Below, in pieces: positions 17,507-26,381 of a stretch of DNA of 64,000 nt. Within the stretch, counting starts at the first letter, position 1, and every line of letters starts with the position of its first letter. Below the pieces are notes generated by a model. It saw nothing but the letters and a program-made list of their open reading frames with translations, had not been told where the DNA came from and searched no databases. The stretch lies in the NCBI GenBank assembly GCA_017437785.1, contig JAFRXH010000041.1:1-64000 (forward strand), in the 5' to 3' direction. A program made the translations under genes and the position numbers. Source of the DNA: Lachnospiraceae bacterium. Lineage in GTDB: Bacteria; Bacillota; Clostridia; Lachnospirales; Lachnospiraceae.

Positions 17507-17535
17507 TTGATAGCAGGCGGTATCTGTGCTATACT
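17507..17535 (+). promoter_or_regulatory. Sigma-A promoter of hpt
   Basis: TTGATA (17507-17512), 17-nt spacer, TATACT (17530-17535). It starts just after the DUF4015 stop codon and gives a leader of about 33 nt before the ATG at 17576. Confidence 0.65.
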
Positions 17536-17575
17536 TAGATGAATGCAAAAAAAACGGCAGCAGGGGGGTGTTACA

Positions 17576-18094
17576 ATGGATGAGATCAAAGTTCTTATAA
17601 GTGAAGAGGAGCTTGATAAAAGGATAAGAGAGCTGGGGGCACAGATCAGCAAAGATTTTTCCGGTAAGAAGCTGCATCTTATAAGCGTCTTAAAGGGCGG
17701 TGTGTTCTTTACTTGTGAGCTGGCAAAGCGCATAACGGTCCCTGTGACCATTGATTTCATGTCGGTATCCAGTTACGGCAATGCCAAGGATTCCAGCGGT
17801 ATCGTAAAGATAGTAAAGGATCTGGACGAGAGCATAATGGGCAAGAACGTTATGGTCATAGAAGATATCATCGACAGCGGACGTACCCTTTCGTATCTCA
17901 TGGATCTTTTGAAGACGCGCGAGCCCTACAGTCTGACGCTGTGTACGCTGCTGGATAAGCCTTCGCGCAGGACGCATAATGTACATGTTGATTATACCGG
18001 CTTTGAAGTGCCGGACGAGTTCATAGTGGGCTACGGTCTTGATTATGCCCAGAAATACAGGAATCTCCCTTATATAGGAGTGATAGAGAGTTGA
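17576..18094 (+). CDS. hpt: Hypoxanthine (guanine) phosphoribosyltransferase
   Basis: Purine salvage in the cytoplasm: hypoxanthine or guanine plus PRPP gives IMP or GMP. The PRPP-binding motif VMVIEDIIDSGRTL is complete, and LISVLKGGVFFTCELA and the C-terminal VGYGLDYAQKYRNLPYIGV loops are as in bacterial Hpt. At 172 residues it is of normal length when started at the ATG at 17576, behind the G-rich ribosome binding site GGGGGGTG; an upstream in-frame ATG at 17543 lacks one. A good promoter at 17507 serves it, and trmL follows 4 bp after the stop. Confidence 0.92.
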   Translation: MDEIKVLISEEELDKRIRELGAQISKDFSGKKLHLISVLKGGVFFTCELAKRITVPVTIDFMSVSSYGNAKDSSGIVKIVKDLDESIMGKNVMVIEDIIDSGRTLSYLMDLLKTREPYSLTLCTLLDKPSRRTHNVHVDYTGFEVPDEFIVGYGLDYAQKYRNLPYIGVIES

Positions 18095-18098
18095 TAAG

Positions 18099-18596
18099 AT
18101 GGCGCTTAATATAGTATTGCATGAGCCGGAGATACCGGCAAATACGGGAAACATCGGAAGAAGCTGCGTTGCCACGGGGACGCGGCTTCATCTTATTGAG
18201 CCGTTAGGTTTTAAGCTGACGGAATATGCGCTTAAGCGTGCGGGCATGGATTACTGGCCGCAGCTTGATTATACGCGCTATATCAATTATGCGGACTTCC
18301 TTGAGAGGAATCCGGATGCCAGGATATTTATGGCCACGACCAAGGCGCATAAGAATTACTGTGAAGCCGATTACCGCGACGGTGATTATATAATGTTTGG
18401 CAAGGAGAGTGCGGGTATCCCCGAGGAGATACTGGTGGAAAACGAAGAGCGCTGCATCCGTATTCCCATGCTGCCGGCGATACGATCGTTAAACCTTTCA
18501 AATTCGGTAAATATCATTTTGTTCGAAGCGCTAAGGCAGCTGGGCTTTCCGGGACTTGAGGATGAGGGAGAGCTCCATCGCCTGAGCTGGAAATAA
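18099..18596 (+). CDS. trmL: tRNA (cytidine(34)-2'-O)-methyltransferase TrmL
   Basis: SPOUT-fold methyltransferase that 2'-O-methylates the wobble base of tRNA-Leu isoacceptors. Its 165 residues match the short TrmL/CspR type: MALNIVLHEPEIPANTGNIG at the N-terminus (the residue binding RNA and SAM), then LIEPLGFKL, MFGKESAGIPEEIL and IPMLPAIRSLNLSNSVNI forming the trefoil knot. It lies 4 bp after hpt and is probably in the same transcript. The next gene converges from the other strand with only 12 bp between the stops. Confidence 0.9.
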   Translation: MALNIVLHEPEIPANTGNIGRSCVATGTRLHLIEPLGFKLTEYALKRAGMDYWPQLDYTRYINYADFLERNPDARIFMATTKAHKNYCEADYRDGDYIMFGKESAGIPEEILVENEERCIRIPMLPAIRSLNLSNSVNIILFEALRQLGFPGLEDEGELHRLSWK

Positions 18597-18608
18597 GGCA
18601 CAGCCGCA

Positions 18609-19757
18609 TCAGCCTTTTTTTGCCAATGCTTTCACGATCTTTTTCCATACCACATGATAGATAAAGGTGAGCGGTACGGAGCAGGCAAATACCACAGCGA
18701 TATATAACGGGACATTCTTTATATAATGCAGGCTGGGTGCGATCTCCAGGAAATCATATCCGAACATCTCCACGAACATGCCGTGCATAAGATATAATTC
18801 GAGCGTAACGCTGCCAAGAAGAGCCAGCAGCCTGTTTCCAAGGCGTATCTTTAGCGATATGAGAAACCAGCTTAAAGTATAAAAGATACATAAGAGCCAC
18901 TGCACCGCGCAGCATCCCAGACTGTGCGCTACCCTCAGCGGATCGTGGCTGAATTCCCCGTAATATCCCCATACAGCCTGGACAAATTCCGATAAAAAGT
19001 ACAGGGCAAATGTGCCTATGATCGTGGCGGGCAGCAGTACGGGATAAGCCTTCTTAAAGAAAGCTGTTATCTTTTCCTCGTACTTTGCAAATACAAGACC
19101 GAGAGGCAGGAGGATTATACTGTTATACCACCATTCGCCGCGCATCCACCAGCCGTCGGGATGGCCCAGGAAGGCGCCCAGTACGGCGTATGCCACGCAG
19201 GCAAAGAACATCCAGAATATCGCAGTACCTTCTTTTTTGCACAGCTTAAATGCCAGGTAAAAGAAGAAGTAGAAGAATATGATCGCTATCAGATACCAGC
19301 AGTTCATATTGGCCATATGAAGACCGGAAAGATACCAGATCACATCTAATGCAGACATTTTCTCATGCATGATCAGGCGTACTGCCAGATATATGAATTC
19401 CGAAAGATAAAAAGCTATTATGAGCGGGACTATGCGCTTTCCGATAAAGCCTTTAAGATAGTCTTTTTTTGTTTTTAGGCTTTTATAAAGTCCCAGGCCG
19501 CTGCAGAAAAAGAACACGCTGACTAAGAGATGCCCTACGGGGACGAATACGTCGAGACCGTGCACTATATACCTGGGGTCGTGCCAGGGGGCGCAGCTCT
19601 TTTGCGCCATATGATGAAGGGGGATCAGCAAGGCCTGTATCCCCAGCAGTATCCTGGTCTGAGAGTAAGAAGTATAATCCTCATTCCATTGACGCCGTCC
19701 CATGCCCTTCGCACCGAAAAAGATAACAGTTCCAAGCAAAAAATAGAATAGATACAT
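18609..19757 (-). CDS. Acyltransferase family 3 membrane protein
   Basis: Multi-pass membrane protein with about ten hydrophobic helices. It resembles the Acyl_transf_3 / fucose-4-O-acetyltransferase group: TRILLGIQALLIPLHHMA with the conserved His, VSVFFFCSGLGLYKSL and LLGSVTLELYLMHGMF near the end. Such proteins O-acylate exported glycans. The ATG at 19757 is 9 nt after GGAGG (19767-19771); a GTG at 19760 is an alternative. It is a monocistronic gene, divergent from the SPFH gene. It differs clearly from the acyltransferase at 7631, so the two probably act on different acceptors. Confidence 0.7.
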   Translation of the reverse strand: MYLFYFLLGTVIFFGAKGMGRRQWNEDYTSYSQTRILLGIQALLIPLHHMAQKSCAPWHDPRYIVHGLDVFVPVGHLLVSVFFFCSGLGLYKSLKTKKDYLKGFIGKRIVPLIIAFYLSEFIYLAVRLIMHEKMSALDVIWYLSGLHMANMNCWYLIAIIFFYFFFYLAFKLCKKEGTAIFWMFFACVAYAVLGAFLGHPDGWWMRGEWWYNSIILLPLGLVFAKYEEKITAFFKKAYPVLLPATIIGTFALYFLSEFVQAVWGYYGEFSHDPLRVAHSLGCCAVQWLLCIFYTLSWFLISLKIRLGNRLLALLGSVTLELYLMHGMFVEMFGYDFLEIAPSLHYIKNVPLYIAVVFACSVPLTFIYHVVWKKIVKALAKKG

Positions 19758-19843
19758 CACTTAATACCTCCGATAAAAATACCTTATGATTATGCGATAT
19801 ACGGATATATAATTCAACCCGATAAAATGCATGATATGCGGAT

Positions 19844-19872
19844 TTGAAGTTTTGATACTGCTGTGGTAGTAT
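19844..19872 (+). promoter_or_regulatory. Promoter of the SPFH gene
   Basis: TTGAAG (19844-19849), 17-nt spacer ending in TGG, TAGTAT (19867-19872): an extended -10 promoter, about 48 nt ahead of the ribosome binding site AAGGAG. Confidence 0.55.
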
Positions 19873-19926
19873 GCATAATGAAAAAAGGCAGTCTGTATGC
19901 AGTTCAACTCATAAAGGAGAGCGGCC

Positions 19927-20994
19927 ATGGGAATAATAAAAGCAGCGATCAATTCGGCGAGCACAATGGCACAGGACCAGTACAAGGAATACTTTTATTG
20001 TCCGGCGATCCCCGAAGACATAATAATGATGCGGGCCTATAAGCAGACTTCGGAGCGCTCGGATAATCACGGCAGCAACGATATAGTGACGGACGGATCG
20101 ATCATTGCAGTCGCAGACGGTGAGTACGCTGCTGTAGTGAGTAACGGCAGGGTCATTGCGGAGTATAAGGAGTCCGGACCGCATACTTTTGTGAGTGGGG
20201 ATACGGCTTCTGTCTTCAGCGGGGCAAAGCTTTCAAGCTTTGGAAAAGAATTCGGCAGGCGTTTTGCATTCGGCGGTGACACGCCGGGAGTGGTGCACAG
20301 GGTATATTATTTTAATACCAAGGAAATGCCCGGCGAAAACTTCAGCGGAAATGATATACCCTTTAGGATAAAGGATGAAAATACCGGCCTGGATATGGAT
20401 GTAACGATCGCGGTATCCGGGTATTATACATATCGTGTGGCCAATCCCATGGTCATTTATAAGCAGATGATAGGCAATATAGAGGGTGTTTACAGGGCCG
20501 GGTATCTTTTGAAGATAATGAGTGCCGAGGTAAGGGCGACGATACTTTCCGGCTTCGGAGAGATCACGGGAGTGGGGGCAAGGCCTTCGCAGATAGCGGG
20601 GATGCTCCCGGAGATAACAGAGCGGGCAAAGGATATCATAAATAAAAAACTCTACGACTTAAGAGGCGTTGAGCTCGTATCCTTTGGTCTGACATCCTTC
20701 AGGATCACGGGGAAGGACAAAGCCGTGATAAAAGATATCCAGGAGACTGCGGTATACAAAGATCCGGAGATGCTTAAAGCATCGATCGGAAGGGCACAGG
20801 CGCAGGCACTTACCAATGCATCAGCAAACAGTGCGGGAGCCATGGTGGGCGTGGCAGCCGTGAACGCCATGACAGGTTCTATGGGAAATACGCCGGGAAC
20901 GGAAAAAGAAAAGCCGGCCCCTAAATTCTGTACGGAGTGCGGGGCAAAGATAGAAGGCGGGAAGTTCTGCCGTGAATGCGGACACCCGCTGTAG
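19927..20994 (+). CDS. SPFH/band-7 domain protein with C-terminal zinc ribbon
   Basis: Resembles the YdjL/virion-core-like SPFH proteins of Firmicutes. The N-terminal segment IKAAINSASTMAQDQYKEYF is followed by the SPFH domain (about 40-300), which includes DIVTDGSIIAVADGEYAAVV and AYLLKIMSAEVRATILSGFG. Then comes an Ala-rich hinge (about 285-315) and a zinc ribbon with four Cys in two CxxC pairs (FCTECGAKIEGGKFCRECG). Members are membrane-associated scaffolds linked to envelope stress; no transmembrane helix is evident here. The ATG at 19927 has AAGGAG upstream. The beta-helix lipoprotein gene follows after 20 bp. Confidence 0.8.
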   Translation: MGIIKAAINSASTMAQDQYKEYFYCPAIPEDIIMMRAYKQTSERSDNHGSNDIVTDGSIIAVADGEYAAVVSNGRVIAEYKESGPHTFVSGDTASVFSGAKLSSFGKEFGRRFAFGGDTPGVVHRVYYFNTKEMPGENFSGNDIPFRIKDENTGLDMDVTIAVSGYYTYRVANPMVIYKQMIGNIEGVYRAGYLLKIMSAEVRATILSGFGEITGVGARPSQIAGMLPEITERAKDIINKKLYDLRGVELVSFGLTSFRITGKDKAVIKDIQETAVYKDPEMLKASIGRAQAQALTNASANSAGAMVGVAAVNAMTGSMGNTPGTEKEKPAPKFCTECGAKIEGGKFCRECGHPL

Positions 20995-21014
20995 AAAAAG
21001 GAAAGAGGAGAATT

Positions 21015-22304
21015 ATGAAAAAGAAGACACTATCGTTTTTTATTGGAGTATTCCTGTCGGCGGCCCTGTTGGCGGGATGTAACGGAAAGGATACGACGGG
21101 AACTTCCGGACGCGGAACATACGGGGGGACGGTAGATCCGGCGACAGAGCCGGAAAGTACCGGACCGGACACTCCGGGAGGGAATGATCCCGCGCCCACG
21201 CAGGTCGCTAACGACACTGTGTACGTTGACAATGTTGCAGACCTTATCGAAGCGATCAAGCCTGATGCAAAGATCGTTGTTAAACCCGGAGACTATAATA
21301 TAAGTGAGTATATACAGGATGTATGGGATACCGATCCTGCTTTATGGAACAAGCATCACGATCATGCTGAGATCCGTGAGGTATATGACGGTGTGGAACT
21401 GGTGATAAGGGATGTTGAAGGCCTGAGCATCAGGGGTGAGAGTGATAACTGTGCCGATGCTGAACTGGTGGCCGAACCCAGATATGCGGCAGTCATGACC
21501 TTTGATGCCTGTGATAAGCTTTTGCTTTCGGGGCTGACCATGGGGCATACCGACCGCGGTGACTGCTGGGGCAGCGTGATAGAGCTGGTCTCATGTGACG
21601 GTGTTATCCTTGATAACATGGATCTGTATGGCTGCGGCGTTATCGGGATCAATCTTGATCATTGTTCTGATTTCCTCCGCTGCAGTGATGTGACGATACG
21701 CGAATGTTCCCAGGGCCCTTTGGGCTGTACCAACAGCAGGGGAGAGTGGAAATTCTATAACTGCAAACTCATCGATTCGCTGAGCGGAGGTTTCTTCTCG
21801 GAAACGCCCGGGCTCAGCCTGTATTTTGAGGACTGTACCTTCGGTGACAGGGAGACTGAGAATTTCATGTTCCGCGATGATACTACGGTAAAGAACTGTA
21901 CCTGGGGTGATCCGTACAGCTATCCGGATTATGGGAACAGTGACCCGGTAGAGTATCACAGGAATGATCTGAGCATGACCACATTTGATGAAAATCTTCT
22001 GACATACTCCGGCTGGCATGGATTTGAAGTGCTCAATGATGTAACGGGCGAGACCGGGGATAACGGAAAGTGGATAAATTTCTATCTGGATGGCAGCGGA
22101 TCGTTGCATGATGCCGGAGTGGAGAGTACTTTTACCTGGAAGATGGACGGTGATCAGAGCGCTGTGATCACTATGGATCAGGGGTCGGAGCAGTATAGCG
22201 TGACTTTATATGTTGATCAGACAGAACAGACTGCGCCGCTGTTTATTGAATTGTCCGATGGCAGCAATAACGGCAATGAAATGCTTTTCTACCAGGATAT
22301 GTAA
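21015..22304 (+). CDS. Right-handed beta-helix lipoprotein
   Basis: The ATG at 21015 (MKKKTLSFFIGVFLSAALLAGC) has GAGGAG upstream and yields a lipoprotein signal with lipobox LLAGC. After a Gly/Thr-rich spacer, residues about 70-310 look like a parallel beta-helix of the NosD/pectate-lyase type: LIEAIKPDAKIVVKPGDYNI, GLSIRGES, LLLSGLTMGHTDRG, GVILDNMDLYGCGVIGINL, GEWKFYNCKLIDSLSGG and LYFEDCTFGD give successive coils. The last 100 residues form a separate beta-rich domain. It probably binds or processes polysaccharides at the cell surface; no catalytic site can be pointed to. A strong terminator follows the stop. Confidence 0.7.
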   Translation: MKKKTLSFFIGVFLSAALLAGCNGKDTTGTSGRGTYGGTVDPATEPESTGPDTPGGNDPAPTQVANDTVYVDNVADLIEAIKPDAKIVVKPGDYNISEYIQDVWDTDPALWNKHHDHAEIREVYDGVELVIRDVEGLSIRGESDNCADAELVAEPRYAAVMTFDACDKLLLSGLTMGHTDRGDCWGSVIELVSCDGVILDNMDLYGCGVIGINLDHCSDFLRCSDVTIRECSQGPLGCTNSRGEWKFYNCKLIDSLSGGFFSETPGLSLYFEDCTFGDRETENFMFRDDTTVKNCTWGDPYSYPDYGNSDPVEYHRNDLSMTTFDENLLTYSGWHGFEVLNDVTGETGDNGKWINFYLDGSGSLHDAGVESTFTWKMDGDQSAVITMDQGSEQYSVTLYVDQTEQTAPLFIELSDGSNNGNEMLFYQDM

Positions 22305-22312
22305 ATAAAGAT

Positions 22313-22344
22313 GCAGGAGGGGCAGATCCCCCTCTTGCTTTTTT
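22313..22344 (+). terminator. Rho-independent terminator after the beta-helix lipoprotein
   Basis: A 10-bp stem (22313-22322 with 22329-22338, one G-T pair), a 6-nt loop and six T residues (22339-22344). Confidence 0.9.
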
Positions 22345-22363
22345 ATAAGGTTTCATTTATAAT
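22335..22363 (+). promoter_or_regulatory. tRNA promoter overlapping the upstream terminator
   Basis: TTGCTT (22335-22340), 17-nt spacer, perfect TATAAT (22358-22363). The -35 lies in the descending arm and T-run of the preceding terminator. Transcription would start about 10 nt before the tRNA-Ser gene. Confidence 0.6.
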
Positions 22364-22379
22364 AACGCGTGGCTTATTT

Positions 22380-22469
22380 GGAGACGTATCGAAGTGGTCA
22401 TAACGAGGCGCACTCGAAATGCGTTTGTCGGTTTACCCCGGCACAAGGGTTCGAATCCCTTCGTCTCCG
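22380..22469 (+). tRNA. tRNA-Ser (anticodon CGA)
   Basis: A 90-nt class II tRNA with acceptor GGAGACG pairing CGTCTCC, anticodon loop CTCGAAA between GCGCA and TGCGT (anticodon CGA, reading UCG), a long variable arm, T loop GGTTCGAATCC and discriminator G. The CCA end is not encoded. Confidence 0.93.
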
Positions 22470-22502
22470 CTTAAGCGGCAGGTGTTTTCGCCTGCCGTGT
22501 AA

Positions 22503-22576
22503 GGGATCTTAGCACAGCTGGGATGTGCGTCCGCTTCACGTGCGGAAGGTCACAGGTTCGAGCCCTGTAGGTCCCA
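22503..22576 (+). tRNA. tRNA-Val (anticodon CAC)
   Basis: A 74-nt tRNA with acceptor GGGATCT/AGGTCCC, D stem GCAC/GTGC, anticodon stem TCCGC/GCGGA with loop TTCACGT (anticodon CAC, reading GUG), T arm ACAGG/CCTGT with TTCGAGC loop and discriminator A. CCA is not encoded. It is 33 nt after tRNA-Ser and probably on the same transcript. Confidence 0.93.
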
Positions 22577-22577
22577 T

Positions 22578-22606
22578 AAAAACCGTCGGCTTTCGGCGGT
22601 TTTTTC
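22578..22606 (+). terminator. Rho-independent terminator of the tRNA pair
   Basis: Inverted repeat AAAACCGTCG / CGGCGGTTTT with a 5-nt loop, followed by a run of T. Confidence 0.88.
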
Positions 22607-22635
22607 TTTACTTATCCCAAATGCTGTGATAAAAT
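22607..22635 (+). promoter_or_regulatory. Promoter of the TPR/pseudo-AAA gene
   Basis: TTTACT (22607-22612), 17-nt spacer ending in TGA, TAAAAT (22630-22635): an extended -10 promoter directly after the tRNA terminator. Confidence 0.5.
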
Positions 22636-22716
22636 CTACAAGATGTAGTGGTTTACATAAAGAGTTACGCATAAAAATGTGACCATTAAGGTTTTTTTGT
22701 ATGTTTGGAGGGAGAA

Positions 22717-25700
22717 GTGAATAAACAGGAATACAAGTTGCTTTCGGAAGAGATAATGACCCTTACGGCCAATTCGCAGTTTAAGGATGCGGCGGATATT
22801 GCGGACCGTATCGACTGGCGCAAGGTCAGAAGCTTCAGCATGCTTATGAAGATAAGCGAGCTCTACCAGCTCAACAGGCGTTATGAGGATGCACTTGAGC
22901 TGATGCTTTTAGCCTATGATCACAATCCGAAGAACAGGGACATAGTCTACAATCTGTGTGAGCTGTATATCATCCTCGGAAACCACGTCAAGGCTATGGA
23001 ATTCCTTGCCCTGTATAAGAGGATGGCACCCAACGATCCCGGGAAATATATATTGCAGTACAAGTTCCAGGAGCTTACAGGAGCATCCATAGAGGACCAG
23101 ATCCAGCTGCTGGAGGAATTCACCAGGAAGGACTACAGGGAAGAGTGGGTCTATCAGCTGGCATATCTCTACCACAGGATGGGGCTGGGAGCAAAATGTG
23201 TCGAGACCTGCGATGAGCTGCTTAACTGGTTTAAGGAAGGCCCCTTTGTCATCAAGACCCTGGAGCTTAAGATGCTTCATGCAAAGCTTAAGCCCGAGCA
23301 GCAGGAGATATACAACCACAGGGATGATATAGCCGATGAGATAGAGGCGGTAGAGAGTGACGAGTATACGGCAGAGAAGGCCGATCCCGAGCTTAATCCC
23401 GATATGAGCGACGTGGACTTCCACGTAAAGACCATAGACATGGGCAAGTTCAATACCATGAACCTGCAGAAAGCCCTGGCAGAGAGCATGAGGGAGCTGA
23501 TGGGTGTGGAAGCCCCGCAGGATAAGCTAAAGGGCAGCACCGGCAGGATGAAGCCGATGATGGAAGAAGATTATATGTCCACCGGTGAGATGGAAAGACA
23601 GATGGCAGCAGGCGTGAGCAGTGCGGAGCCCGTTCAGACCCGGGGTGAGGACGGATATCCCGAAGAGGACTATGAAGGCGGGTATCCCGAAGGCGAGTAC
23701 CCCGAGGGAGAATACGAAGGAGAATATCCCGAGGGAGAATACCCGGAAGGCGAATACGAAGGAGAGTATCCCGAGGGCGAATACCCCGAAGGCGAATACG
23801 AAGGAGAGTACCCCGAGGGCGAATACCCTGAAGGTGAATATGAAGGCGAATATCCCGAAGGAGAATACGAAGGAGAGTATCCCGAGGGAGAATACCCCGA
23901 AGGTGGATACGAAGGAGAGTATCCCGAAACAGGATATAACGAAGGCGGATATCCCGAAGCGGGGGACGTAGATCCCATCGAATCCGTACCGGGAGAACTG
24001 GCATCCGAGCCCGAAGGCGTTGAAGACCAGACCATGTATTTTAATGCTGTGGATATGTCGGCCTTAAGGGCATCCAAGCCCCAGAATGACGATGAAGTGT
24101 TCTTTGAAGACCGTACCGATGATATCGTTATAGACAGCCTGCCTTCCAATACCAATCCGGAATACGAGAGTGTCTTAAGCAAGGCGCGCGCCGTACAGCT
24201 GGAAGAGGAACAGGAGCGTATGGAACGTGTCCGCAATATTCCCGGCGAGGTTGAAAGACGCACGGTACATGTGGACAGACCCCGTATGGATAACATGTTC
24301 TATCTGGGCGACGACGGACAGCTGGGACTGGCGGTACCGGCCAGCAATCCCGTTGAAAAGCAGATCACCGGACAGATACACATAAACGATTATCTCACCG
24401 AGTGGGAAAAGACAAAGAGGCGCCAGCGCGCTAAGCAGGATGAGGAGCTTCACCGCAATCTCTTAGAGCGTACCGGCCCCATATTCCGGGATTATGATGA
24501 GCAGAACAGAAACGGCCTGATAGAGGAGCTTGAGCGTGAGCAGAAGATATTCGAAGACAAGTACCAGGCTGACGATATCGAGCTGCGCAGCATAGAAGAG
24601 ATAGGCGAGGAGGAAGCGGCAGCAGTAACGGAAGCTGCAGCTGAAGAAGGAACTGCTTTAGAGGAAGGCGAAAAAGCCGCAGTTGATATAATGGGGACTC
24701 CCGTCAGCGGGCGTTCCATCTGGGACGAAGTGGAAGAAGCCATGGAGGCGGATAAAAAGAGCGCCGCTGTGGGACTGGTGGATGCTGCAGTGGCCGGCAG
24801 TGCCGAGCTGTTAAAGACCAGGGACTTCGGCAATATCCAGGAGATCACTTCGGATGCTGCAGATGAAGGGGCTTCCGATACGGCAGATACGCAGGAAGGC
24901 ACAGGTTATCAGGCAGAACAGACGCAGAGCCCTGAAGCAGAGAACGCAGGCGATGAGAGCACTGCGTCCGAAAGCCCTGCAGAAACACATGATACGCCGG
25001 AAGAGGCAGCCACACCCGTACAGGATGCAGGCAATACGCCGGAAGAGGCAGCTGCGCAGGATGGAGATGAAGGTGACGCAGCAGAGTATGCGGATGAAGC
25101 CGGATACGCCGAAGACGGAGAGTATTACGAAGAGGGCGAATATGCCGGAGACGGTGAATACTACGAGGACGGCGAATACTACGAAGACGGAGAGTATTAC
25201 GAAGAAGGTGAATACTACGAAGACGGAGAGTATTACGAAGAAGGTGAATACTACGAAGACGGAGAGTATTACGAAGAAGGCGAATACGCCGAAGACGGCG
25301 AATATTACGAAGATGGTGAATACGCCGGAGAAGGAGAATATTCAGAAGACGGCGAATACGCTCCGGAGGATACAGACGAATACGACGAAGACGAGAAGCC
25401 CGCAAATGATACGGACGATCTGAGCGCTATAGTGGAGCAGCTTAAGGATACCTCCGAAGACGGTAACTGGGGCAATGCGATGAACACCGAGCAGATAGCG
25501 GAGATATCGGGAGCCCTTGAAGCGGATGCCGACCGTGTGGGACACGAGACTGTTGATGAGATGAACGACGAGTTCGCTCCCGAGCAGGAAAACCGCTTAA
25601 GCAGCGACGAGCAGAAGCTCTTTGCCGATTTCCTCTATTCAAAGAAGATGCGCACACAGCTTCTGGATGTTATAGAGAAACTGAGCCTGGCTTCGTATGT

Positions 25701-26346
25701 GGGCAATGCCATCATAACCGGTGAGAATGAAGAGAACATGTTAAAGCTGGGAAAGAATCTTATCAAAGAGATACAGATGATAGATGCAAACTTCGTATCC
25801 TCGCGTATAGCCAAGATAAGCGGACACAAGATGAACCGCAGGGATATCCCTCTTATGCTCAACCAGCTGGCTAACGGTGCATTGATGATCGACCACGCAT
25901 CCGAGATGAAGAGGGAAACCCTTGAAACCATGGCCAAGACCCTTGAGACCATGACCGACGGGCTCTTTGTGATCATGATAGACAAGCGCAAGGAAATGGA
26001 TAAGATGCTTGAGGAGTACGGCATGATAACCGGGTATTTCAATGCCCGTATCGATATCGCGCCGATGAACAATAATGCGCTGGTAGAGTACGCAAAAAAA
26101 TACGCCTACTCACTTGAGTACAAGATAGATGAGGAAAGAGGCGTTCTGGCACTGCATCAGCGTATCAGTGAACTGCAGATAGGCGAGCATAACGTTACCA
26201 CCAAAGAGGTGGAGGATATAGTAGACGATGCCATCGAGCATTCAAAGAGAAAGAAGCTGGCTGCATATTTCCAGATCTTAAGCGGCAAGCGTTATGATTA
26301 CGAGGATATGATAATACTCAGGGAAAAGGGTTTCCTGGGCAAGTAA
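22717..26346 (+). CDS. Giant TPR / acidic tandem-repeat / degenerate AAA+ protein
   Basis: The GTG at 22717 is favoured because GGAGGGAG lies at 22707-22714; a TTG at 22705 is in frame but inside the ribosome binding site. The 1209 residues fall into three parts. Residues 1 to about 220 are TPR-like helices (YEDALELMLLAYDHNPKNRD, AMEFLALYKRMAPNDPGKY). Two acidic Tyr/Gly/Glu repeat tracts follow, at about 320-415 (GEYPEGEYEGEYPE units) and about 795-885 (GEYYEDGEYYEE units), separated by Glu/Ala-rich helices. The C-terminal about 250 residues resemble an AAA+ module of the SpoVK/CbbX kind: ITGENEENMLKLGKNL where Walker A belongs, ALMIDHASEM as Walker B, FVIMIDKRKEMDKML as a sensor strand, and a C-terminal helical lid. 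The GKT/S of Walker A is absent, so ATP hydrolysis is doubtful. I infer a scaffold role. Confidence 0.7.
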   Translation: MNKQEYKLLSEEIMTLTANSQFKDAADIADRIDWRKVRSFSMLMKISELYQLNRRYEDALELMLLAYDHNPKNRDIVYNLCELYIILGNHVKAMEFLALYKRMAPNDPGKYILQYKFQELTGASIEDQIQLLEEFTRKDYREEWVYQLAYLYHRMGLGAKCVETCDELLNWFKEGPFVIKTLELKMLHAKLKPEQQEIYNHRDDIADEIEAVESDEYTAEKADPELNPDMSDVDFHVKTIDMGKFNTMNLQKALAESMRELMGVEAPQDKLKGSTGRMKPMMEEDYMSTGEMERQMAAGVSSAEPVQTRGEDGYPEEDYEGGYPEGEYPEGEYEGEYPEGEYPEGEYEGEYPEGEYPEGEYEGEYPEGEYPEGEYEGEYPEGEYEGEYPEGEYPEGGYEGEYPETGYNEGGYPEAGDVDPIESVPGELASEPEGVEDQTMYFNAVDMSALRASKPQNDDEVFFEDRTDDIVIDSLPSNTNPEYESVLSKARAVQLEEEQERMERVRNIPGEVERRTVHVDRPRMDNMFYLGDDGQLGLAVPASNPVEKQITGQIHINDYLTEWEKTKRRQRAKQDEELHRNLLERTGPIFRDYDEQNRNGLIEELEREQKIFEDKYQADDIELRSIEEIGEEEAAAVTEAAAEEGTALEEGEKAAVDIMGTPVSGRSIWDEVEEAMEADKKSAAVGLVDAAVAGSAELLKTRDFGNIQEITSDAADEGASDTADTQEGTGYQAEQTQSPEAENAGDESTASESPAETHDTPEEAATPVQDAGNTPEEAAAQDGDEGDAAEYADEAGYAEDGEYYEEGEYAGDGEYYEDGEYYEDGEYYEEGEYYEDGEYYEEGEYYEDGEYYEEGEYAEDGEYYEDGEYAGEGEYSEDGEYAPEDTDEYDEDEKPANDTDDLSAIVEQLKDTSEDGNWGNAMNTEQIAEISGALEADADRVGHETVDEMNDEFAPEQENRLSSDEQKLFADFLYSKKMRTQLLDVIEKLSLASYVGNAIITGENEENMLKLGKNLIKEIQMIDANFVSSRIAKISGHKMNRRDIPLMLNQLANGALMIDHASEMKRETLETMAKTLETMTDGLFVIMIDKRKEMDKMLEEYGMITGYFNARIDIAPMNNNALVEYAKKYAYSLEYKIDEERGVLALHQRISELQIGEHNVTTKEVEDIVDDAIEHSKRKKLAAYFQILSGKRYDYEDMIILREKGFLGK
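23682..23960 (+). repeat. Tandem repeat tract, 42-bp higher-order unit (EYEGEYPEGEYPEG)
   Basis: In-frame repeats of about 14 codons encode Glu-Tyr-Pro-Glu-Gly units, ending in degenerate copies (PETGYNEGGYPEAG). Synonymous differences between copies (GAA/GAG, GGC/GGA) show that they are not a very recent expansion, but copy number is likely to vary between strains. Confidence 0.85.
25100..25375 (+). repeat. Tandem repeat tract, 18/36-bp unit (GEYYED/GEYYEE)
   Basis: Alternating six-codon units GEYYED and GEYYEE, occasionally GEYAGD or GEYAED, run for about 90 codons. At DNA level, long stretches of the 36-bp double unit are nearly identical, more so than in the first tract of the same gene. 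Confidence 0.85.
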
Positions 26347-26381
26347 GACTTTCCTTTTAATGGCAGATGTGGTAAAATAAG

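Noticed and set aside
23450-24296. Long open frames on both strands across the first repeat tract (Arg/His-, Pro/Ser- or Lys/Asn-rich translations)
   Set aside because: They are products of the repetitive, stop-poor DNA in other frames of the large protein, with no start signals and no protein-like composition.
23682-25375. Regular repeats considered as a CRISPR array
   Set aside because: Repeats are in frame, contiguous and without unique spacers, and no cas genes are present in the window.
24845-25423. Arg/Leu-rich minus-strand and Lys/Thr-rich plus-strand frames over the second repeat tract
   Set aside because: They are shadows of the GEYYED repeats; no ribosome binding site and extreme composition.
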